Of a stretch of DNA of 64,000 nt, positions 58,689 through 64,000 are shown piece after piece (position 1 is the first letter of the stretch; each line of letters opens with the position of its first letter). Below the pieces are notes generated by a model. The model did no database searches and had not been told where the DNA came from. It worked only from the letters and a program-made list of their open reading frames with translations. The translations under genes and the position numbers were made by a program. This DNA is from Engraulis encrasicolus (lineage: Eukaryota; Chordata; Actinopteri; Clupeiformes; Engraulidae), in NCBI RefSeq assembly GCF_034702125.1, contig NC_085861.1:50864295-50928294 (forward strand), in the 5' to 3' direction.

Positions 58689-60267
58689 ACCCCTGGTCTT
58701 ATTATGCCCCTGTACTAATTAAATTTGTTCAGAAGATTTGGAATGACCAAATTGAGAAAAGAGCACTGGTGGGAGGGGTTAAGTCAAGCTCTCAGTTTGG
58801 CCATTGATTGAGAGGTTGTCTGGAGTAATCTGCTCCCAGAAGACCCAGCCCAAATATAACCGTAGAGGGAAATGTAAATTGACTGGAGCTTATGGATGGC
58901 AAGTCCTGGCTGAGGAGGACCCACAAGAACCCAGAGACTGGTGCTTCATGCCTGGTCCCTCTGTGCTGATTGTAAAGGACTGAAAAAGACCACATTACAT
59001 TACATTACATTACAATTCATCAGGCCTTTTCAGTCAATCATTTATTCCATGCAGACATCAGTGGGAGGAAGTGAGATTAAAGCAAGGCCTTACCTCAGAA
59101 GTATTTCCAGTCATCCAAATACATAATCTGACCGAGATGGTTGACATTAAAGACTTCCTGAAACTCTTGCCATTTCCGATTGTTTTTCCTTTGCAATAGG
59201 AAAATGGCCACAAAATAAACGTGTGTTTTGAGTTCTGTTGCCCTTTTGGGTTGAAAGAAGAGATCAAGATGACACAAAGAGTTTTACAATATCAGTTCAG
59301 TATGCAGTCTACTACCTGGGCCCAAAATGGATGTCTAAAATGTATGTGGTTTGGTGGGTGTGTGCCTTACTTTGGGATTATATTGTTATTCCATGCACAA
59401 CTACAGTAGGTGCTGGTGACAGCAGGATTGCTTACCAAATCTAAGGGGGAAAAAAGGTTTACCGCACATTGGTTTGACTTTATTCCCTTTACAGTCAGAG
59501 TGAACAGCGCGTTTCACCTCTGCTGCATCATCAGGTTCGCTCAGGATTTTACATTACATTGTAATAGTTATTTAAGTGAACTTTCCAAATTGAGCTGGGT
59601 TGCCATTCTTTAGCCTGTGTTTAAACTCCTTGCATAACATATTCCATAGGTCACATCATGTTTGTGTGTAGTTGCAGTTACTATAGCAATTCAAATAACA
59701 GTAGTAAGATATTTGACAAAACAGTAACGCGATATTCTGTATGGAGTTTTGGTTCCTGAATGTTTTTTTCCATGTGTGCCAATGGCCCTGGTAACCGTTT
59801 CGGACATAACTGAATGGCATCGACACCGAGTTGTCGAGTTGAACAGAAGTGAAACAAATCCTAAGAAAAGCAATCACAACCTAAAACTATGATATGCGTA
59901 ATCACTACTCCTAGCCAAGGAAGCTGACAGGGGGGGGACAAAGGGGTCAGTTGTCTCGGGCCGAAGGAGAGATGGGGCCCAGAGTTAGGCTCTCGTAGCA
60001 TTGAATGCATTGTGAGGGGGCCCTTTTCAGATGATTTTGTCCCGGGCCCTGTCAAAGCAGTCAGTGGCCCTACTCCTATGCAGCACTTGAATACAGACCC
60101 TGAAGTAGGAAACAGGACTTTGGCTCAGCTCCGAGATGTTTCACTTCTCATCTGGAAGGTTTCTTTAGGTCTGTGATTGAGTCAAAGGTACGTAAACTGT
60201 AGCGGCAATAACACTGTAGTGGCTCTGTATCTGTTTTCTCACACCCCTTACCATGTGTGCCCACATA

Positions 60268-60272
60268 ATAAC

Positions 60273-60304
<32 letters not shown>

Positions 60305-60330
60305 TAATAATAATAGTAATACATTTTATT
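60268..60330. repeat. (AAT)n microsatellite
   Basis: ATA/ATC-interrupted AAT run. Confidence 0.9.
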
Positions 60331-60655
60331 TGGCAGCGCCTTTAACTTAACACTTAAGGTCACTGTGCACACAGCATTAAAACATTGATAAAAGCGAACA
60401 TTACAAAAAACATGAAAAGAAGCAATATTAATAGGACAAATAGAACAAAGTGTGTGTGTGTGTGCGTGCATGCGTGCATGTGTGCGTGCCTGCGTGTGTG
60501 TGTGTGTGAGTGAGTGGGAGGAGGGGTTAACATTGCAGGCAAAGAGAATATGTCCAATTATTACATTATTACTGTAGGCGTTATTACCCCTAAAGTTTAA
60601 TTCATTTCCCCTCATTTTACGAATGCCTGCCATTTTGTAAAATACAGACACCATT

Positions 60656-62280
60656 TTGTTTCCTACTGTACCTGATCAGATACATACGTGGCGAAGCCCC
60701 GCCCCGTATGTATAAAACCCCTGGTCAAGGTATGCTATACCTCTATGCCCCTCTCTATTCCCCTAGGCCCGACGCCCTAGGAGAGACCGCCCGACTTCCT
60801 CCATCGAGATGTGAGACGTGTCGAAACACGTCTCCTTAGAGGGACGTCTATTTTAGAAATTATTGAAACTGTAAGTTATCTTGGCCGGTTAACACTACAG
60901 TCGATATATTTTCTTCCTTCAACCGGTTTTCGTTTGTATTGCATTTGACTTTTGCGGACACTGCTAGGAGAGCAGTGAGTCAGGACCCACGAGGAACTCA
61001 CGCGCTATAGGATAACTTTTGTACGGACAATTGTTAATCTTTTACTAGTACTGAAATCAAAGGAACCTCCCTGGAGTCGAAAAAGATTCGGTTGAGGCTT
61101 GATTGTCTGTTCCCCAAGAGAGTGGACAGCCGGTATAGTTATTACGCGTGGAACGGACCTACGTGCACCCGCCCTTCTCACTGGACCTTCGCAGGACGGC
61201 ACCGCAAAGACAATCGGACTACACAACGAAATACCACTTTCCTTTTCCCCGTTCAACGAAGCAAGACTTTTTTGGACATATCACAGCCTCGCGCCGGAAC
61301 CGCGTGGTATCGCTCGGACCCCAGACAGTAGCCTACCCGAGCAGCTTGGAGAACAAAGGAAACTCGCGCGCACAGCGACGCGCACACCCACTTCGCCCGA
61401 GAGATCAAAGGATTTCTTTCTCTTCCTACCAAGGATAAAGCAGTAAGCACTGAGTTTGGGCAAAGATATTCAGTTAGAACTGTTACATAGCTTTGAGGAG
61501 TTGTGTTTAAATATCCACACTTGTAGAGTGTGATATATTTTATTTTGGGTTATTTTGTTCTATCTGTTCTTTCTTTTCTTTCTCTCTTTCTCCCCTCTCA
61601 TCACCACAAATAGCCACACGCTATTCTTAGTTTACATTAGTTGCAATATTGCCATAGGCCATACTTGCACCCACATGTAAATTACCCACTCACAGAGATA
61701 CACGTACCAGTGTTTTAACCCATAGAGTTATCGAGTTGAGGACGTAAGCTATTGTCGGAAAAGCGCGCCAAGCGCTCCCTTTTCCCTCCCCCCACACATA
61801 CTGTAAAGCAGCGGTGTAGTCTACTTTTTTGAAGTGGGTATACTGTATATCCGAGCATTTTTTGAAGTGGGTATACTGTATATATTTATGCCATTCTAAA
61901 TAACGGATCAATCAATTTTAAGTGGGTATACTGAAACCCCTAAAATTAAGAAGTGGGTATACTCCGTATACCTGCGTTCTACGTAGACTACACCACTGCT
62001 GTAACGCCTTTAGACAAAGGACAGTCTTCTCTGATTAGGTTGAATTCTATCTTGAAGATAAGTTCCCGCTTCATCAGCCGAAAGCTTAACGCCCCTCCTC
62101 GTATCTCATATTTCGGTCCTGCGCGCAGCGCTGCGCAGAATCCTTTGAGCCATAGTTCATAGAACATACATCTCTCTCTCTCTCTCCTCCCACCGCTCGG
62201 CACACGCGGTGTCAGAGATGCGCGGCTCCACCGAGCGCGCGCCTCCCCCTTCTCTCTCTCTCTTTCTCTCTCTCGCATAG

Positions 62281-62317
<37 letters not shown>

Positions 62318-62815
62318 CGCATCCTCTCATACCCCGTGTATATATTGTATATTTTACCTAAGTTCTTATGCCCTGCAAGTCACATTGACTGTATCAGTGT
62401 TATGACCGGATGATGCTTTTACAATAAATGTACATTGTGGTGAACTGTGTTTGTCTTATTTGAACAATTTCTACGAAGTCAACCAGAAAAGAATTCACAC
62501 AAAACCTTCAGATTATTTGTCAATAATGGTCATGATTTTATGAGACGGTCATGAACCGTGTTTTATGCAATCATTAATTAGACAATTGACGATTCCATAA
62601 GTACACACCTACACATTATTGATACCCAGCGTGAAGAGTTTAACACACTCTTCATGCATAATTTCTTATACTCTTATTCCTCACATATAGTAATAACACA
62701 TTACATATTTGGAACTGTATAAGAATTGTATACTTATTAATGTAATTATAATTACATTACTGTACTTCCCTTACATAGTCCCCGTACCCATAAATGTAGT
62801 AGAACCTACATATTT
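60656..62815 (+). mobile_element. Candidate long LTR or promoter-bearing retroelement end
   Basis: TATAAAA at 60711-60717 follows an inverted CATACGTGGC...GTATG pair. AATAAA at 62423-62428 is followed by a GT-rich stretch. TGGTGCCCCTGCGTGAGG at 62816-62833 resembles a tRNA primer-binding site. A TATA box, a polyadenylation signal 1.7 kb on, and a PBS-like motif together suggest a long LTR or the 5' end of a retroelement. No gag or pol frame is visible downstream, and the TG/CA ends are not certain. A host non-coding or unrecognised first exon is an alternative. Confidence 0.35.
61809..61998. mobile_element. hAT-like MITE with internal GAAGTGGGTATACT repeats
   Basis: 190 bp. Ends CAGCGGTGTAGTCTAC and GTAGACTACACCACTG. 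Near-perfect 8-bp duplications CTGTAAAG (61801-61808) and CTGTAACG (61999-62006). AAGTGGGTATACT occurs four times inside. Confidence 0.85.
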
Positions 62816-62873
62816 TGGTGCCCCTGCGTGAGGAAAAATAGTCCTCGCGTCCAATAAATGTAGTTTTACCTAC

Positions 62874-63395
62874 ATTACATTACATTACATTGCATTTGGC
62901 AGACGCTTTATAACCAAAGCGACTTTCAGAAGAGGACATAATCAAGCCAACATCACAAGCAAATACAAAGTGCACAGGAGATATACAGAACAACAAGTGC
63001 AATTACAAAGAGGGGTTAGTTTTTTTTTTTTTTTTAATAAAGAGGAAATAACGAGAACACACACACACAAACACACACTCACAAACTAAACTAAACTAAA
63101 CATCATGTCAGGATTCTGCCCTGGGGCAAGGCCAGTTCAATCATTAGTCTAGTAGATTCTCTCGAAAGAGGAATGTCTTTAGTTGTTTCTTGAAGGCTGC
63201 AAGAGAGGTGCTTAGTCTTGCTGCCTCTGGGAGACTGTTCCACCACTTGGGTACCACAACGGAGAACAATCTTGACTGGGAGTACCTAGAGCGACTGGAT
63301 GGCAGAGCCAGACGGCTTGTGCTGGATGAGCGCAGTTCTCTTCCAGTAACATAAGGCGTTAGTAGGTCCTTCAGATTAGACCTATGATTTTTGGC
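62874..63395 (-). pseudogene. LINE 3' end: reverse transcriptase C-terminal region and V-core tail
   Basis: On the minus strand an open frame of about 100 codons reads LKDLLTPYVTGRELRSSST, VVVPKWWNSLPEAARLSTSL and FKKQLKTFLFRENL. This is the usual C-terminus of CR1/L2/Rex-type LINE ORF2 proteins. Downstream the element ends AAAGTCGCTTTGGTTATAAA, GCGTCTGCCAAATGCAATG and TAATG repeats, the same core/tail as the V-SINEs here. 5'-truncated at about 63400. Confidence 0.75.
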
Positions 63396-64000
63396 CCAGG
63401 CCCGAGCCCGAACCCGAACCCGAGCCAATTTCGGGTCGGGTCGGGCCTGAAATGTCACTCATTACGTTCGGGTAGGGTCGGGTTCGGCTTCTCTATCGTT
63501 GACAGTTTTTTTTTTTTTTTTTAAATAAATAAATAGGCTATGTATGTGCTTATAAAATATATACTAAAACTATGCATGGATGCTAGATCAATGAATACTT
63601 TTTATTAAATAAATAACGGCATTTCGGCCGTGTTTTGGCCACGAGAGACACTTGTCATAAGCAGCACGCAATATTGCTTGCGCTCTCGTCCCCACCGTCG
63701 TTGTCCTCAATCACGTTATGCTTCTAATCACTTGACTCACGCTGGTTGCTGTGCTGTCACGATTCTGTTTTTTTGTAGGCTATTTTTACCAATATATCAG
63801 TGAACACAACAAAGGGCATTGAATTTACAAAACCATATCATGCCCAGTTGCGAAGTCAAGCCTAACGGTTTGGGACTCAATGGCATGCGCAGCATCGCAG
63901 CATCGAATCACTTTCACTTTTACCTCTGCTGAAAATTGGTGGTGGATCTCAAAGTAGGCTACAGAGGGTCAAGATAAACATTCCAGAGAAAGATGGACTC
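63396..64000. mobile_element. Possible hAT-like end with CCCGAAC repeats; continues off window
   Basis: GCCCGAGCCCGAACCCGAAC followed by an inverted GGGTCGGGTCGGGC stretch, a T16 run and AT-rich DNA. At 63617-63660 the minus strand shows CTCGTGGCC...GGCCGAAATG, vaguely like the hammerhead-like family but too degraded to call. Confidence 0.35.

Noticed and set aside
60810..60845. AGACGTG-TCGAAA-CACGTCT hairpin as a further hammerhead-like copy
   Set aside because: It is a clean 7-bp hairpin containing CGAAAC, but no CUGANGA-like segment with a proper stem II can be placed before it.
61099..61446. 115-codon frame in the candidate LTR region
   Set aside because: No domain, overlapping equal-length frames on other phases and the opposite strand, and no splice context to support it.

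Overview
This window is intron-rich, repeat-dense vertebrate DNA. The two genes, the tRNA-derived SINEs with a V-SINE-type core, the Tc1, hAT and Harbinger-like elements and the very long dinucleotide microsatellites all point to a teleost fish nuclear genome. I could run no database search, so the species is not assigned.

Left two thirds (about 850-42,550, minus strand): the 5' 34 coding exons of MEGF8, the large membrane glycoprotein with CUB, EGF, Kelch and PSI domains. The 34 exons sum to 5,805 nt (1,935 codons), keep compatible splice phases throughout and contain no stop or frameshift. They run from the signal peptide (ATG at 42,544) through CUB1, the first Kelch propeller, PSI/EGF/laminin-EGF modules, CUB2, the second Kelch propeller and into the following PSI region. 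The remaining 3' exons, expected to encode the last PSI/EGF modules, the membrane segment and the tail, lie beyond position 1.

MEGF8 introns hold most of the unusual material. Intron 28 has a 2-kb block duplicated in tandem, built on 135-bp repeats that each carry a Pol III B-box-like motif. Intron 17 has an intact Tc1 element, a second Tc1-like element made of two inverted 3' halves, and a thrice-repeated 150-bp unit. Many splice acceptors abut very long pyrimidine (sense-strand) microsatellites.

Middle (about 42,650-49,395): a divergent intergenic region of about 6.8 kb with a 1-kb foldback element, an eroded LINE reverse transcriptase piece, a hAT MITE with a perfect target duplication, and a TIR-bounded element of about 1.2 kb.

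Right (49,396-54,168, plus strand): a complete six-exon class IV TRIM gene (RING, B-box2, coiled coil, PRY-SPRY; 473 aa; TRIM35-like). Beyond it, 54,169-64,000 has no host gene I can support. It holds MITEs, a degenerate Tc1 piece, a candidate long LTR or promoter block, and a LINE 3' end.

The most interesting item is a dispersed family of short insertions (about 84-235 bp where bounded). Each has, near its centre or 5' end, a hammerhead-ribozyme-like core (CTGANGA - stem - GAAA - palindromic stem III - UH) followed by a GAGTG-type tail. Three copies have recognisable target-site duplications (14 bp perfect, 17 bp with one mismatch, 8 bp).
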